Positions 48,220 to 57,722 are shown, counted from the stretch's first letter. The stretch is 64,000 nucleotides of DNA from Glaciecola sp. 33A (GCF_002836745.1 NZ_PJAR01000038.1:91945-155944), one strand, 5' to 3'. Notes: generated by a model from the letters alone, not told the origin. Numbers and translations are program-made.

Positions 48220-49374
48220 ATGTCTGTAGTAGCATCTTTCGATAATTTAGCCAGTGTAATCAAGCAGCAGTTAGGAAGTCCACTGGATGAATGGCGGATG
48301 CCCTGGCACAATGGCGTTTTAGAGCCCTATAATCCTATAAGCGGCCATATTTATATTGGCAACAACGCTATAGCTCTTATCAGATCAGCACAAGATGAAG
48401 GATACACCAGCGCAAAATGGGCTGAATTATCCGATTGGAGCAAGAGTAAAAGAAAAGTACAAAAAAGCTCAATACCTACAAAAATTCATAGACCTATTTT
48501 TTGTATTTCAACACGAGATAAAAAAATAAACGACAAACGTATAGTCGGATTTAAATTGGTCAAGTTATTCAATGGTGACCAAATTGAAGCACATGATAAA
48601 AGCCAGTTAGACTTGTTTGATCAATTCCAAAATGAATTATTAATTGACGATTTTATAGAAAACTGCAACGCTAATATCCACTTTCATGACGGTAATGCCT
48701 ATTATAATTCAGAATGTGACAGCATATTTATCCCCCATAGAAAAAACTTCACTTCATCTGCAAATGCGCCGGCAGATCACAACTATTACGCGACTATTAT
48801 TCATGAACTTATCCATTGGACAGGTCACTTATCTCGATTGAACAGATCAACGCTGGGTGATGTTGAGCATGAAAACATAGCACTAGAAGAGCTAATAGCT
48901 GAGTTAGGAACGGCACTAATATGCGCGCGTTTCGATAATCAAATTCAACCTCGAACGGATCATGCCGCATATTTAAAATATTGGTTGAAAGGATTAGATG
49001 AAGAGCTTTACTTTGGTAATGCGTTTAAACAAGCTCAGGAAGCAATCCACTATTTATATCAATTAACGGGTAATGACATTCACCCATTGTCTTACAATTC
49101 GGTTAAGGAAAACGATGGACACCTGGAGCCGGAAAGTAATAAAGAGTCAGAAGATGATATACCAACATTTGAACAAGCAGATACCGGCACCCAACAACAG
49201 AATGTCGAAACAGAGTGTGTACAAGCGCCACTCAACCCATTTGTGAGAACGACACGAGTTAACGCTCAGTCTCTCAACTGTAGCCTTGAATATTACGTTA
49301 CGCTTATGCGATATGAAGCGGTGTCGATATGCCCAGGCTGTTTTGCTGGCAACCATCATAGACTAGTGTGGTAG
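48220..49374 (+). CDS. ArdC-type antirestriction protein with zincin domain
   Basis: This 384-aa protein has the ArdC layout: an N-terminal single-strand-DNA-binding part (residues 1-120, EWRMPWHNGVLEPYNPISGHIYIGNNAIAL) and a metalloprotease-like domain with HELIHWTGH (zinc His195, Glu196, His199) and the downstream acidic EELIAELGTALI. ArdC proteins protect incoming DNA against restriction on conjugative elements. The C-terminal 80 residues are unlike the family and end in a CPGC motif. It is followed by 280 bases and the hsdM gene. Confidence 0.8.
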   Translation: MSVVASFDNLASVIKQQLGSPLDEWRMPWHNGVLEPYNPISGHIYIGNNAIALIRSAQDEGYTSAKWAELSDWSKSKRKVQKSSIPTKIHRPIFCISTRDKKINDKRIVGFKLVKLFNGDQIEAHDKSQLDLFDQFQNELLIDDFIENCNANIHFHDGNAYYNSECDSIFIPHRKNFTSSANAPADHNYYATIIHELIHWTGHLSRLNRSTLGDVEHENIALEELIAELGTALICARFDNQIQPRTDHAAYLKYWLKGLDEELYFGNAFKQAQEAIHYLYQLTGNDIHPLSYNSVKENDGHLEPESNKESEDDIPTFEQADTGTQQQNVETECVQAPLNPFVRTTRVNAQSLNCSLEYYVTLMRYEAVSICPGCFAGNHHRLVW

Positions 49375-49654
49375 TGCTGTGAGTATAGCATTAACAATGA
49401 TAGGCAGAACGATAAATGAAGTGGATTTAAACTATAAAGATGGTGGTTCAGGCCTGATAGGCATTACTGAATATCATTATCAGCGACGCTAACAAATATC
49501 GAGTTAAAAATGTATATAAAAAGCCTATTAATTAGTAATCTGGGGTATGGCTATAAACCCATAGCGCAGAATCAAATATAAACCGGCTTGGCTTTAGACT
49601 TATAATTAAGCGGGCGAAAACTAAAATCTAAAGATGTAATGGAAACCAACATAG

Positions 49655-51121
49655 ATGTTTGAACAAACTTTTAAAAATATTGACGACACTCTTCACAAAG
49701 ATGCCGGTTGCTCAAGTGAATTAGACTATACCGAACAAACCTCTTGGATGCTGTTCTTAAAGTACCTGGATGACTTGGAGTTCATTAAGTCGCAAGAAGC
49801 TGAACTAATGGGGCAAGAGTATCAATACATTATTGATGAAGAGCACCGTTGGAATAAGTGGGCTGCTCCAAAAGACAAGGAAGGTAACTTTGACCACAAC
49901 AACGCCTTAACCGGCGATGATTTGATGGACTACGTTGATAGCGAACTCTTCCCCTACTTGAAGGGCTTCAAACAACGTGCTGATGGTCCTCAAACCATCG
50001 AGTATAAGATTGGTGAAATTTTTGGTGAGATAAAAAATAAGATCCAAAGTGGCTACTCTTTGAGAGACGCATTAGAGAAAATTGATGAATTACGTTTTCG
50101 CTCACAAGACGATAAGCACGAGCTTTCTCATTTATATGAAGTAAAAATTAAGAACATGGGTAACGCTGGCCGTAATGGCGGTGAATATTATACGCCGCGA
50201 CCGCTTATCCGCGCCATGATTGACGTATTAAAGCCTAAGATTGGTGAAACCATCTATGACGGTGCTGCTGGCTCGGCAGGCTTCTTGTGTGAGGCCTTTG
50301 ATTATATGCGTAAAGGCGGAGCCGAGAAAAAACAACTATCTACACATGAGCTAGACGTACTTCAAACAAAAACATTTTACGCTAAGGAGAAAAAATCGCT
50401 AGCCTACGTAATTGCAATCATGAATATGATATTGCATGGCATTGAAGCACCTAACGTAATTCATACAAATACTCTTGGTGAGAATTTACAAGACATTACT
50501 CCTAATAATCAGCACGATATCATTTTGGCTAATCCACCATTTGGCGGCAAAGAGCGCCCAGAAGTTCAACAAAACTTCCCGATCAGAACGGGCGAAACGG
50601 CATTTTTATTTTTGCAGCACTTTATTAAGTCGCTTAAGCCTGGGGGGCGTGCGGCCGTGGTGATTAAAAATACGTTCCTCTCCAATAACGATAATGCCGC
50701 TATTGCCTTGCGAAAAGAACTGCTGGAAAACTGCAACTTACATACAGTACTCGATTGTCCAGGAGGCACATTTATAGGAGCTGGTGTTAAGACCGTTGTG
50801 CTGTTTTTTACCAAAGGTGAAGCCACTCAAAGCACATGGTTCTACGAGCTGAACGTTGGCCGTAATATGGGTAAAACCAATCCGCTTAACGACAAGGACT
50901 TACAAGACTTTGTTGAATTACAAAAGACGTTTGAATCATCTGAAAAGTCTTGGTCAGTAGCTACAAATGAATTAGACGAAAAAACTTGGGACCTATCGAC
51001 TAAAAATCCCAATATTGCGGAAGAAATAGCCCTACGCGAACCATCTGAAATTATAGAAGAAATTATTGCGCTGGACAAAGAGAGTGAAGCTATTTTAAGT
51101 AATATCAAGGCGCTTTTGTGA
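49655..51121 (+). CDS. hsdM: Type I restriction-modification DNA methyltransferase subunit
   Basis: This 488-aa N6-adenine methyltransferase has an N-terminal HsdM helical domain (QTSWMLFLKYLDDLE), AdoMet motif I in YDGAAGSAGFL, and catalytic NPPF at 293-296 (IILANPPFGGKE). It methylates the recognition site and forms the core of the M2S1 and R2M2S1 complexes. It is joined to hsdS by a one-base TGATG overlap. Confidence 0.96.
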   Translation: MFEQTFKNIDDTLHKDAGCSSELDYTEQTSWMLFLKYLDDLEFIKSQEAELMGQEYQYIIDEEHRWNKWAAPKDKEGNFDHNNALTGDDLMDYVDSELFPYLKGFKQRADGPQTIEYKIGEIFGEIKNKIQSGYSLRDALEKIDELRFRSQDDKHELSHLYEVKIKNMGNAGRNGGEYYTPRPLIRAMIDVLKPKIGETIYDGAAGSAGFLCEAFDYMRKGGAEKKQLSTHELDVLQTKTFYAKEKKSLAYVIAIMNMILHGIEAPNVIHTNTLGENLQDITPNNQHDIILANPPFGGKERPEVQQNFPIRTGETAFLFLQHFIKSLKPGGRAAVVIKNTFLSNNDNAAIALRKELLENCNLHTVLDCPGGTFIGAGVKTVVLFFTKGEATQSTWFYELNVGRNMGKTNPLNDKDLQDFVELQKTFESSEKSWSVATNELDEKTWDLSTKNPNIAEEIALREPSEIIEEIIALDKESEAILSNIKALL

Positions 51122-52275
51122 TGAGCTGGGCTAATCTTAAGTTAAGTGATGTTTGCAGACTTATTAATGGTAGAGCTTATAAGAAGCACGAAATGTTATC
51201 AGAGGGACCTTATCCGCTGCTAAGAGTAGGTAACTTCTTCACAAATAGGGGGTGGTTTTATTCTGATATGGAGTTAGGAGCTGACAAATATTGTGATAAT
51301 GGCGACCTTTTATATGCTTGGTCAGCCTCATTTGGGCCTAGGATTTGGGAAGGTGGTAAAGTCATCTATCACTATCATATTTGGAAGATAGAAATAGATG
51401 ATGAGTTGGTAGATAAGAATTATCTCTATTACTTACTAGACTGGGATAAGGAGCTTATTAAATCTGAGCAGGGCACGGGAACAACAATGGTCCACGTTAC
51501 AAAAGGATCAATGGAAAGTCGTATACTGCCATTTCCAAATGTAGAAGAGCAAAAACGCATCGTTGCCATTCTCGACCAAGCCTTTGCAGACATCGACAAA
51601 GCGCGCGCCACAGCCGAGCGTAACCTTAAAAACGCCCGTGAGTTGTTTGATAGCTATTTGCAGCAGGTGTTTAGTCAGCGTGGTGAGGGGTGGGAAATAT
51701 ATAATTTAGGTAATTTATGTGAATTAATATCTGGTCAGCATATAGATGCAAAGGATTATAATTCTGAGCGGACAGGTATTGGTTACTTAACTGGTCCCTC
51801 AGATTTTGGTCAAATTTATCCGGTGGTCACTAAGTGGACGGAACATCCAAAAAGGACAGCCATTAAGGGTGACATTTTAATCACTGTGAAGGGTTCAGGA
51901 GTTGGTAAAATTAATGTTATGAACGATAAAGAATTAGCTATTAGCCGGCAGTTGATGGCCATTCGCCCAACTAATGCCAAGGGAGAGATACTCTATTGGT
52001 TTGTAAGTACGCAATATCAATATTTTCAGTCATTAGCTAACGGTGCTGCAATTCCGGGAATTTCCCGAGGTGATGTTCTGGATTTAAAATTATGTTTGCC
52101 AGATATGAAAAGTCAAGTAAATTTAGGGAAAGATATTTCTGAATTTGATTCAGGGATAATAGCATTAAAAAAAATCTACGAAGGCAAGATAATTGCATTA
52201 GACGAACTCAAAAAATCCATCCTGCAAAAAGCCTTTACTGGTGAATTGACTAAAAGCAAAGGAATTGCCGCATGA
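51121..52275 (+). CDS. hsdS: Type I restriction-modification specificity subunit
   Basis: This protein of 384 aa has two target-recognition domains (about 5-140 and 200-345), each followed by a conserved helical region (EEQKRIVAILDQAFADIDKARATAERN and KIIALDELKKSILQKAF). The first domain reads half of a bipartite site, the second the other. I chose the ATG at 51121; a GTG at 51118 adds one residue. It overlaps hsdR by four bases (ATGA). Confidence 0.94.
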   Translation: MSWANLKLSDVCRLINGRAYKKHEMLSEGPYPLLRVGNFFTNRGWFYSDMELGADKYCDNGDLLYAWSASFGPRIWEGGKVIYHYHIWKIEIDDELVDKNYLYYLLDWDKELIKSEQGTGTTMVHVTKGSMESRILPFPNVEEQKRIVAILDQAFADIDKARATAERNLKNARELFDSYLQQVFSQRGEGWEIYNLGNLCELISGQHIDAKDYNSERTGIGYLTGPSDFGQIYPVVTKWTEHPKRTAIKGDILITVKGSGVGKINVMNDKELAISRQLMAIRPTNAKGEILYWFVSTQYQYFQSLANGAAIPGISRGDVLDLKLCLPDMKSQVNLGKDISEFDSGIIALKKIYEGKIIALDELKKSILQKAFTGELTKSKGIAA

Positions 52276-54809
52276 CGTTTATCCCGAAGAATAAAGCGAA
52301 CCGCAATGAAGCGGAAACGCGCGCTGACCATATTGATCCCCGCCTCGAAAATGATGGTTGGTTTCAAGTTGGCGATAGCCGTATTCGACGGGAATATGAA
52401 ATTACTAAAGGCCGCATATTAGTCGGTGGAAAGCGTAGTCAACGATTGATTGCCGATTACGTGCTTATACACAAAGGTCAGAAAGTAGCAGTTATAGAGG
52501 CTAAAAAGGAAGCCTTGAGCTATACCGAAGGGGTGCGGCAAGCTAAAGACTATTCTGAGCGCTTACAGTGCCGATTTGCTTATTCAACGAATGGGCATGA
52601 CATTTATCAAATTGATATGGTCACTGGCGAAGAAAAGCTGGTTGAGCGTTACTTATCACCGGATGAGATTTGGGCCCTAACCTTTAATGAACAAGATAAA
52701 CAAGCACCTGAATTCAAAAAAGAGTGGCGTGAGCGGTTTGCTACAATACCCTTTGAAACAAAAGGCGACTGGCAACCTCGTTATTATCAAGAAAATGCAA
52801 TTAATAACGCACTAGAGGCGATAGCTGAAGGGAAGCAAAAAATACTGCTGACATTAGCAACTGGAACCGGTAAAACCTGTATTGCCTTTCAAATAGCATG
52901 GAAGTTGTTTCAAAGTCGGTGGAGTTTAACCGCGCAGAAAAATCCTGAATTAGCCAAACGTCGTCCCCGTATTTTATTTTTAGCAGATCGCAATATATTA
53001 GCCAACCAAGCCTTCAATGATTTCGGTCCTTTCGGTGAAGACGCAATTTGCCGAGTAAATCCAAAAGAAGTTAAAAAAACGGGGAAGGTGCCTAAAAATG
53101 CCAGTGTTTTCTTTTCTATTTTTCAAACATTTTTATCTGGTAGCGATCCTGACGAAGACATTACCGCCTATCTGGGCCAATACCCGGAAGACTTTTTCGA
53201 TTTAGTTGTAATTGATGAGTGTCACAGAGCTGGCGCGAATAAAGCAGGTAGATGGCGAGACGTGTTAAACAGATTTAAACCAGCGGTTCATCTAGGCTTA
53301 ACAGCTACTCCTAAACGCGATGGCAACGTTGATACATATGAGTACTTTAATGAGCCAGTATATAAATATTCGTTAAAGCAGGGAGTCAATGACGGCTTCT
53401 TAACGCCGTTCAAAGTTTACCCTACAGTCGGTACTATGGATGAATACGTCTACAGTCCAGGTGACGGAGTGGTCGTCACTGGTGAGCCTGAACCTGGACG
53501 TCTTTACAAAGAAGGTGATTTTAATCGCATTATTACCATCCCAGAACGAGAAAAAAAGCGTGTTGAATACTGGATGGATCAATTCAAACCAAATGAAAAG
53601 ACGCTTGTATTTTGCGCTACCCAGACACATGCTGGCATGGTCCGTGACTTTATTAATCAATACGCTAGACAGAAAGGCTGGACGAGTAATGTAAACTATT
53701 GCGTTCGCGTCACCGCAAATGACGGAGCCGCCGGCGAAAACGATCTTAAGATTTTTGCTGATAACGAAAAAACTATACCGACCATATTAACCACTTCTCG
53801 AAAGCTCTCTACGGGAGTTGATGCGCGTAACGTACGCAACATTGTTCTTATGCGTCCCTGTAACAATATGATTGAGTTTAAACAGATTGTTGGTCGTGGT
53901 ACGCGAATGTATGAAGGGAAAGACTATTTCACAATCTATGACTTTGTAAAAGCACATCATAATTTTGCTGACCCCGAATGGGATGGCGAACCCTTACCTC
54001 CAGAAAATCAATGTGAAGTATGTGGTGACAATCCTTGCAGTTGCAAAAAAACTCCGTGCGAAGTTTGTAGTTTTAGCCCATGCAAGTGCCCTAAAGAACC
54101 TTGTGTAGATTGCGGGTATGAGCCCTGTGTATGTGGTCAACCTATTTGTGAAAAATGCGATTCAGTACCCTGTGTTTGTGAGCCATCTCGTTGCCCAGAT
54201 TGTGACTCTATCCCCTGTGAATGCCAGAAAAATAAAAAGGTTGTCATTAAATTAAGTGATGGAAAGACTCGACAAATAAAACATATTTCATCGGTAATGT
54301 ATTGGTTCGGCGATAAGCCCATAACAGCCAAAGAATTTGTAGAGCGTCTATTCTCAGATTTACCTGATTTTTTTGAAAATGAAGACCAGTTGCGCGAAAT
54401 ATGGAGCGACCCAACCACACGGGAAGCATTACTTTTAAGCTTATCAGAAGCCGGTTACGATGAAGAAAAGCTTGATGGAATGAAAGAGCTTATTGATGCT
54501 AAAGATAGCGATGTATACGACGTACTGCGCTATGTAGCTTTCGCCAGTGAAGCTGTTAGTCGTGAAGCTAGAGTTACAACGACAAGCCCAAGTATCAAAA
54601 AAGCGTTTACTGATAATAAGCAGCTAGAGTTTATCAATTTCATCCTTGGAAAATACGTTGAAGACGGCGTGGCAGAGTTATCGCCAAATAAAATGCGTAG
54701 TCTAATCGAACTTAAGTACAACACCATTAGCGATGCTGTTGACGAGCTTGGTTCGCCATCAGTGATCCGAGAAACGTTTATTGGTTTTCAGAAGTATTTA
54801 TATGAGTAA
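52272..54809 (+). CDS. hsdR: Type I restriction endonuclease subunit with cysteine-rich repeat insert
   Basis: This 845-aa EcoEI-type R subunit has an N-terminal PD-(D/E)xK nuclease (Asp62, Glu76-x-Lys78 in VIEAKKEA), a helicase with ATGTGKT (Thr197-Thr202) and DECH (315-318), and SF2 motif VI QIVGRGTRMY. The unusual part is residues 581-651: five copies of C-x2-C-x3-P-C-x-C, 20 cysteines in 71 residues, between helicase and C-terminal HsdM-contacting domain. These look like tandem zinc-binding knuckles. It cuts unmodified DNA after translocation. Confidence 0.93.
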   Translation: MTFIPKNKANRNEAETRADHIDPRLENDGWFQVGDSRIRREYEITKGRILVGGKRSQRLIADYVLIHKGQKVAVIEAKKEALSYTEGVRQAKDYSERLQCRFAYSTNGHDIYQIDMVTGEEKLVERYLSPDEIWALTFNEQDKQAPEFKKEWRERFATIPFETKGDWQPRYYQENAINNALEAIAEGKQKILLTLATGTGKTCIAFQIAWKLFQSRWSLTAQKNPELAKRRPRILFLADRNILANQAFNDFGPFGEDAICRVNPKEVKKTGKVPKNASVFFSIFQTFLSGSDPDEDITAYLGQYPEDFFDLVVIDECHRAGANKAGRWRDVLNRFKPAVHLGLTATPKRDGNVDTYEYFNEPVYKYSLKQGVNDGFLTPFKVYPTVGTMDEYVYSPGDGVVVTGEPEPGRLYKEGDFNRIITIPEREKKRVEYWMDQFKPNEKTLVFCATQTHAGMVRDFINQYARQKGWTSNVNYCVRVTANDGAAGENDLKIFADNEKTIPTILTTSRKLSTGVDARNVRNIVLMRPCNNMIEFKQIVGRGTRMYEGKDYFTIYDFVKAHHNFADPEWDGEPLPPENQCEVCGDNPCSCKKTPCEVCSFSPCKCPKEPCVDCGYEPCVCGQPICEKCDSVPCVCEPSRCPDCDSIPCECQKNKKVVIKLSDGKTRQIKHISSVMYWFGDKPITAKEFVERLFSDLPDFFENEDQLREIWSDPTTREALLLSLSEAGYDEEKLDGMKELIDAKDSDVYDVLRYVAFASEAVSREARVTTTSPSIKKAFTDNKQLEFINFILGKYVEDGVAELSPNKMRSLIELKYNTISDAVDELGSPSVIRETFIGFQKYLYE
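54012..54224 (+). repeat. Cysteine-rich tandem repeat within hsdR
   Basis: The five units are CEVCGDNPCSC, CEVCSFSPCKC, CVDCGYEPCVC, CEKCDSVPCVC and CPDCDSIPCEC, spaced four to six residues apart. The unit is regular enough to suggest internal duplication. Confidence 0.9.
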
Positions 54810-55011
54810 AAAAGATGAATATCATACGGTCGTTATTTCATATTTAGGTGACGGCAAAGGAAAAACAGAAACATACTATTATGGTGATGCGAAAGCACCA
54901 ATCGAACCGATAAATGATTTCGGCCAGTTGAGAATTACTAAAGCAAGCTCAATAACGGAAATAACAAGAAATACTAATTCATTAACAAGAATTATAGATT
55001 GGTTTAAATAA
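54802..55011 (+). CDS. Small hypothetical protein after hsdR, 69 aa
   Basis: MSKKDEYHTVVISYLGDGKGKTETYY opens a small, polar protein with no recognised domain. I chose the ATG at 54802, which overlaps the hsdR stop by eight bases; an upstream ATG at 54781 would be inside hsdR. Coupling to hsdR suggests a role beside the restriction system, but no function can be named. Confidence 0.5.
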   Translation: MSKKDEYHTVVISYLGDGKGKTETYYYGDAKAPIEPINDFGQLRITKASSITEITRNTNSLTRIIDWFK

Positions 55012-55085
55012 AAACAATATGGTTATGTGATTAATTGACAGACTAGTGCCGGTTAAGCATCCATATAACTAAAGGACCATAAAAA

Positions 55086-55427
55086 ATGTTTGCAAAAGAT
55101 GCTTATCAAGCCACAAAAAATAGGGGAGAAAACCTTCACAAACTCGTCTATTATTTCGGTTCGCAAACTGATTTGGCGAATAAAATCATTGGACGTTCCA
55201 TTACTCAACCACATATAAGCTTAATTGTTAATGGAAAAAGATCATTGTACGAGCAAGAAGCGAGAGCTATTGAGCGCGATTTAAGTATTCCGATCGGATG
55301 GTTGGATATTGAACCATGGCAGTCACAAGAATGGAGACTGTTGGAAAAGTATTTATTATTGGATGAACATGGTAGACAAGCGTTTGATGAGTTACTCGCT
55401 TTGTTTAGAACAAAATCGCTACAGTAA
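55086..55427 (+). CDS. HTH regulator of about 113 aa
   Basis: The segment GSQTDLANKIIGRSITQPHISLIVNGKRSLYEQEARAIERDLSIPIGWLD (about residues 26-75) is a Cro/XRE-type helix-turn-helix, much as in phage repressors (YdaS-like). It lies 74 bases after the small hsdR-coupled gene. It may control the restriction genes or the element itself. A ribosome site AAAGGA lies upstream. Confidence 0.75.
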   Translation: MFAKDAYQATKNRGENLHKLVYYFGSQTDLANKIIGRSITQPHISLIVNGKRSLYEQEARAIERDLSIPIGWLDIEPWQSQEWRLLEKYLLLDEHGRQAFDELLALFRTKSLQ

Positions 55428-56042
55428 TAGGTAAATATATGACTAAACAAAGATACAAATGATAAGTGGACACAGGCGAAGGAGTTGTACTTACAGCTTA
55501 CCTAATACGCCAGTGGTTAAGTAGTATGCCATGAGTATTATTCATTGAGTAATTCGCACTCACAAAAAGATTCGTGCGGGTTTTTCCAGCTAACATGTGC
55601 AATGGTCTAAATACCTTGGAAATTCCGTTATTATTTTTATAATTTCAAGTTATCTGTCACTGGGAAAATGTTATTCAGATTGCAATGTCATAAGGATTAC
55701 AATTTACTCGAAAACAAGTCATATAGGAATTTTTAGCTGGCACTCACATGAGCTGACATTTCCATCAAAACGGCAATACTAGATCCCCCAAATTGTTTTC
55801 TTACCCCTATTCCAAGTAGATACTATTTGGCACAATTTTTCTATCTCGTCACTTACCTGCCTATGATAGTGTACATGAGCACCTAAACACATTGCAAAAT
55901 ACGCATAAAAAACAAATAATAATTATAGGCCTGTTGCATGATGCAATAAACGAAATGTTGATTAGGAAATTCAAATGGAAATGTTGGTGAATTTGGTGCT
56001 AGAGATTCTCTATGAGCAAATATTAGAAGTTGGTGAGCAAGA
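55428..56042. other. Mostly gene-free stretch near the right end of the island
   Basis: It holds a terminator-like hairpin (55555-55585), a 13-bp palindrome TTGCATGATGCAA (55934-55946) and a 23-codon frame (55975-56046) just before the next gene. A 61-codon frame at 55597 has poor composition and no ribosome site. Confidence 0.5.
55555..55585 (+). terminator. Possible terminator after the HTH regulator gene
   Basis: CGCAC pairs with GTGCG across a 14-base loop; GG and then five T residues follow. It is weak by stem length but correctly tailed. Confidence 0.45.
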
Positions 56043-56046
56043 ATGA
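55975..56046 (+). CDS. Possible 23-aa upstream peptide coupled to the secreted protein gene
   Basis: An ATG with TAGGA eight bases upstream opens MEMLVNLVLEILYEQILEVG, ending in TGA that overlaps the next ATG (ATGA). The peptide is amphipathic and acidic. It may be a translated leader; composition alone does not prove it. Confidence 0.3.
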   Translation: MEMLVNLVLEILYEQILEVGEQE

Positions 56047-56921
56047 GAATGTCAATAAGTCCAATGCTAATTACCTTAACATTCTTGCTAGCAGGGAACG
56101 TTTATTCTCAAGACAAAGAATCTCAGTTAGCGCAATATAAAGCTGAGGTACTTAAGCAAGCAGCTAGCTACCCAGTTAAAATCAATGACCGAAATATGCT
56201 GAGAAATGGTTATATTAAAGGTAATACTCATGTTCTTGAGATCCAAGTTATTGACAGAGTGGGGACGGAAATTAGTGAAGAGGAGCGGGCTAAAATTGAT
56301 AAACAACTGAATGATACGTTGGGTTCGTTGTATTGCAAAACCGGTACTAATGAAAGTATTTCAAGAACGCTCGGATTGAATATTGAATATAAGTACTATG
56401 ATAAGGCTTTAACTCCCTTTCATTCTGTTTTGTTTAGCCAAGAAAATTGTGATAACTCACTGGCAAAACCGGCTAATCAAAGAACTGAACAAGAAGTAAG
56501 AGTTGCAATGCAAATAAGGGAGCTTGAGCAGGTTGGTAAAGGCACTGTGACTGTATGTCGAGAGAAAATATATAATGGTTCCATAAATTTACTTTATACT
56601 AATGAAATTGAAAAAAGAGCTGTAATTTTTGCGACTGATGAATATGTTGTTAACACTATTTCAATTAGTCTTAACAAAACACAAATTGCTGAATTTAGCG
56701 CATTGATTACGGATGCTGAAGCAAAAGCAATGAAGGTACCCAACCTTGAGAATGTCAATTTGGGTGATTACCTTACTAGAACAGGAACTGTTAAGCTTTT
56801 CGGACAAAAAGGTAAACTCAAAGGTTTCTTCGCAGCGGTTCCCGGTGTGGATAATGTTATATTAAGCATAGATGCGAAAAAGATTAGCCATTGTCTATCG
56901 CAAATCGAGCCGTTCTTATAA
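56043..56921 (+). CDS. Secreted hypothetical protein, 292 aa
   Basis: A signal peptide (MRMSISPMLITLTFLLAGNVYSQ) precedes a soluble protein that I do not recognise. Cys residues in YCKTG, ENCDN, TVCREK and SHCLS suggest disulfides. The last third contains GKLKGFFAAVPGVDNVILSID. It is the last gene before attR and looks like island cargo exported to the envelope. Its ATG overlaps the stop of a possible short upstream frame. Confidence 0.75.
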   Translation: MRMSISPMLITLTFLLAGNVYSQDKESQLAQYKAEVLKQAASYPVKINDRNMLRNGYIKGNTHVLEIQVIDRVGTEISEEERAKIDKQLNDTLGSLYCKTGTNESISRTLGLNIEYKYYDKALTPFHSVLFSQENCDNSLAKPANQRTEQEVRVAMQIRELEQVGKGTVTVCREKIYNGSINLLYTNEIEKRAVIFATDEYVVNTISISLNKTQIAEFSALITDAEAKAMKVPNLENVNLGDYLTRTGTVKLFGQKGKLKGFFAAVPGVDNVILSIDAKKISHCLSQIEPFL

Positions 56922-57082
56922 TTGTGAGTGTTTATTAAGATTTTTTTTTGCGAATGACTTTTTCGCTAACTTAAGTAGGGCGCAGCTGGATAACTCATTG
57001 ACAGAAAATGTATTCATTACGTTTTTTTAAAGGCTTTCTATTTGCAAAATTGGTTTTTATTACCAAATTGATACCGATAAAT

Positions 57083-57102
57083 AGTAACACTAGTAGTAAC
57101 AC
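57083..57102 (+). repeat. Right pair of AGTAACAC sites, probable integrase arm sites
   Basis: AGTAACAC occurs at 57083-57090 and 57095-57102, with the same 12-bp period as the pair at the left end. They lie 61 bases inside attR. Confidence 0.65.
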
Positions 57103-57162
57103 TTATAAAAATAATTTTGGTTTTAAGTCATTAAATACAGTTGCTTAATTCATTTTTTTAAC

Positions 57163-57181
57163 TCCCTCTCTCTCCGCCATA
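57163..57181 (+). repeat. attR: right copy of the 19-bp island direct repeat
   Basis: An exact copy of the tRNA-Ser 3' end sequence at 39553-39571. It marks the right border of a 17.6-kb island. No tRNA is complete here. Confidence 0.93.
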
Positions 57182-57722
57182 TTTTGTAGCTAAGCCTCTG
57201 TTTTTAAGCGGCTTTTTATATCTATTACTTTGCAAGCCGTCAAGAAAACCGTCAAATATCTGCGTTGCTATAAAAAACGACCTCACAGAATATTAATCGA
57301 ACCTGATCAATGGGAGTAGGGGACTGATTTTTTATTAAGTCTACTATTGCATTCGTTCGGCAAAGTTACATCCAGTTACTACTATTCGCCCCTAGGAGCG
57401 AGTCAGCTATCGGGCAGGCATGTGCCAATAACGGTCATTCGCTATGCAGTGATTAAAGGTAACCTATAGATTAGTTACGTCACCAAAATATCAGGTTCGT
57501 TTCGCTCACCATCAGCAAACAACCTGATGGCAAAGCTTTATGATAGCTATATTCCTACCGCAGTAATTTGCATTGCATAAATGTCCATATTAAATGCTTT
57601 TTAAAATCTTACTATCTAGTTAGAAAAGCCTTTACCTTAACTTAGCTTGAGGTTTTATCATACGTCTGAACTTTAATCATTTATAATAACAAAAACTCAA
57701 AAATATTAATTAGGAGATGAGA

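Larger units (their letters stand above)
56922..57722. other. Gene-free right junction of the island and following DNA
   Basis: It contains the right arm sites (57083-57102), attR (57163-57181), a hairpin that would suit the original tRNA-Ser terminator (AAGCC/GGCTT then TTTTT near 57192-57217), and overlapping inverted repeats at 57490-57530 (ATCAGGTT/AACCTGAT and CCATCAG/CTGATGG). A 35-codon open stretch ends near 57319 without a start. Confidence 0.55.

Noticed and set aside
49397..49492. 31-codon frame between the ArdC-like gene and hsdM
   Set aside because: No recognisable ribosome site or family; too short to support, though composition is not impossible.
54012..54224. CRISPR-like regular repeat in hsdR
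   Set aside because: The periodicity is a coding Cys-rich protein repeat, not DNA repeats with spacers; no CRISPR array or cas gene is present in the window.
55597..55782. 61-codon forward frame in the right part of the island
   Set aside because: No ribosome site, odd composition and no family; probably chance in an AT-rich gap.
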